DNA of 64,000 nt from positions 1 to 64,000 of the forward strand of contig NZ_JTAN02000004.1 in NCBI RefSeq assembly GCF_000949135.2, given 5' to 3'. Under the pieces are notes generated by a model. It was given only the letters and a program-made list of their open reading frames with translations. It did not search any database and was not told the origin of the DNA. Source of the DNA: Burkholderia sp. USMB20 (GTDB lineage Bacteria > Pseudomonadota > Gammaproteobacteria > Burkholderiales > Burkholderiaceae). Shown piece after piece: positions 63,311 through 64,000 of the stretch. The position numbers and the translations under genes were made by a program. How positions within the stretch are numbered: the stretch's first letter is position 1; every line of letters begins with the position of its first letter.

Positions 63311-64000
63311 ATGACGGCAAGTCAACCCGCACACCCGAAGCTACCCGGACAGGTCGTGCTCGTGCTCCAGGGCGGCGGCGCACTGGGCGCATACCAGCTC
63401 GGCGTATTCGAGGCAATGGACGCGGCGGGCATCCAGCCAGACTGGGTAATCGGCACGTCGATCGGCGCGATCAACGCGGCGCTGATCGCCGGCAACGCTC
63501 CCGCGCGCCGCGCGCAACGAATGGCCGAATTCTGGCGCCACGTCACCGAACGGCCCGCCGTGACCGTGCCGGGCTTCCCGACGAGCTGGGACAAGATCGG
63601 CTCGGAACTCGCGGTGATCGGCGCGGGCCTCACGGGATTCTTCCGGCCGAATCCCGCCGCGTGGCTCGGGCCGCTCGCGCGGGTCGGCGTCGAGCACGCG
63701 TCGTACTACGTGGTCGAGCCGCTGCGCGACACGCTCGCGTCGCTGATCGACCTCGACCTGCTGAATGCGTGCCGGCCGCGACTGACCGTCGGCGCGGTCA
63801 ACGCGTGCACCGGCACGATGCGCTATTTCGATTCGCGCGACCGGCCGCTCGACATCGACCACGTGATGAGCTCGGGCGCGCTGCCGCCCGCGTTCCCGGC
63901 CGTGCGGATCGACGGCGCGCCCTACTGGGACGGCGGCATCTATTCGAATACGCCGGTCGAGGTCGTGCTCGACGATGCGCCGCGCCGCAGCTCGATCATT
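63311..64000 (+). CDS. Patatin-like phospholipase, 5' part (runs off the window)
   Basis: 230 codons are visible and the frame is open at the window end. Patatin landmarks are all present: the oxyanion loop LQGGGALGAYQLG (20-32), the nucleophile elbow IGTSIGAINAAL (about 47-58) and the Asp of the dyad in YWDGGIYSNTP (about 208-218). The family hydrolyses phospholipid acyl chains; some members are secreted toxins, others act in the cytoplasm. No signal peptide is seen. Confidence 0.9.
   Translation, partial: MTASQPAHPKLPGQVVLVLQGGGALGAYQLGVFEAMDAAGIQPDWVIGTSIGAINAALIAGNAPARRAQRMAEFWRHVTERPAVTVPGFPTSWDKIGSELAVIGAGLTGFFRPNPAAWLGPLARVGVEHASYYVVEPLRDTLASLIDLDLLNACRPRLTVGAVNACTGTMRYFDSRDRPLDIDHVMSSGALPPAFPAVRIDGAPYWDGGIYSNTPVEVVLDDAPRRSSII

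Overview
The window is high-GC DNA with dense operons, 4-bp ATGA gene overlaps and many LysR, IclR and AraC regulators paired with ABC transporters. This fits a Burkholderia (cepacia-complex-like) replicon, probably an accessory-rich secondary chromosome. That is an inference from gene style; there is no rRNA or tRNA marker in the window.

Layout. (1) 1-5.8 kb: the 3' part of a giant Ser/Thr-rich trimeric autotransporter adhesin, followed by two paralogous DUF2827 proteins that may be glycosyltransferases. (2) 6.0-17.1 kb: a divergent guanidine uptake and degradation locus. Leftward genes are two carboxyguanidine-deiminase-type subunits, a biotin-dependent urea/guanidine carboxylase, allophanate hydrolase, an ABC permease and an ATPase. 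Rightward is the matching binding protein. Each arm carries its own guanidine-I (ykkC) riboswitch. (3) 17.4-28.8 kb: a rightward arginine transaminase-pathway module (AruI-type decarboxylase and an aldehyde dehydrogenase), two complete-looking ABC importers and a GcvA-like LysR regulator. The ATPase of the second importer is frameshifted at three places. (4) 28.8-37.4 kb: a remnant of an altronate/galactarate dehydratase, a Fur-box TonB receptor, a LysR gene, an NAD(P)-binding protein, a MocR regulator, an ohr remnant, an AhpD-like protein, a secreted cupin, and a Gfa protein behind two FrmR-type operators. (5) 37.4-42.2 kb: a lower-GC island with a small membrane protein, an AraC regulator with a cupin, and a stand-alone defence-type reverse transcriptase. 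(6) 42.2-59.0 kb: an apparently undescribed catabolic regulon. It holds an IclR regulator, an MFS transporter, an isomerase-fold protein, a NIPSNAP protein, two KstD-like flavoproteins, an epimerase-type dehydrogenase, a Gfo/Idh oxidoreductase, a LivKH plus fused LivMGF importer, an AroE-like dehydrogenase and an aldo/keto reductase. (7) 59.3-61.6 kb: a ROK repressor with a perfect 27-bp palindrome, then a graveyard of truncated transporter genes. (8) 61.8-64.0 kb: a Tat-exported metallophosphoesterase, a cupredoxin, and the start of a patatin-like phospholipase.

How it works together. Regions 2 and 3 together handle guanidino nitrogen: guanidine is imported, carboxylated, deiminated to allophanate and hydrolysed, and arginine is routed through 2-oxo-5-guanidinopentanoate. 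Region 6 appears to be tied together by a repeated operator, TGGAAT-N3-ATTCCA. I see it at six places: in front of the IclR gene and in the three intergenic regions that start the catabolic transcripts. The substrate is unknown; an AroE-like enzyme beside ring-dehydrogenating flavoproteins points to a hydroaromatic or alicyclic compound.

The most interesting candidates for new biology are this IclR regulon, the island reverse transcriptase (HVDD in place of YxDD) with its 414-bp non-coding leader, and the adhesin/DUF2827 pair. Two genes (the adhesin and the polar-amino-acid ATPase) carry clusters of one- or two-base deletions, so the base-level accuracy of the sequence should be checked.
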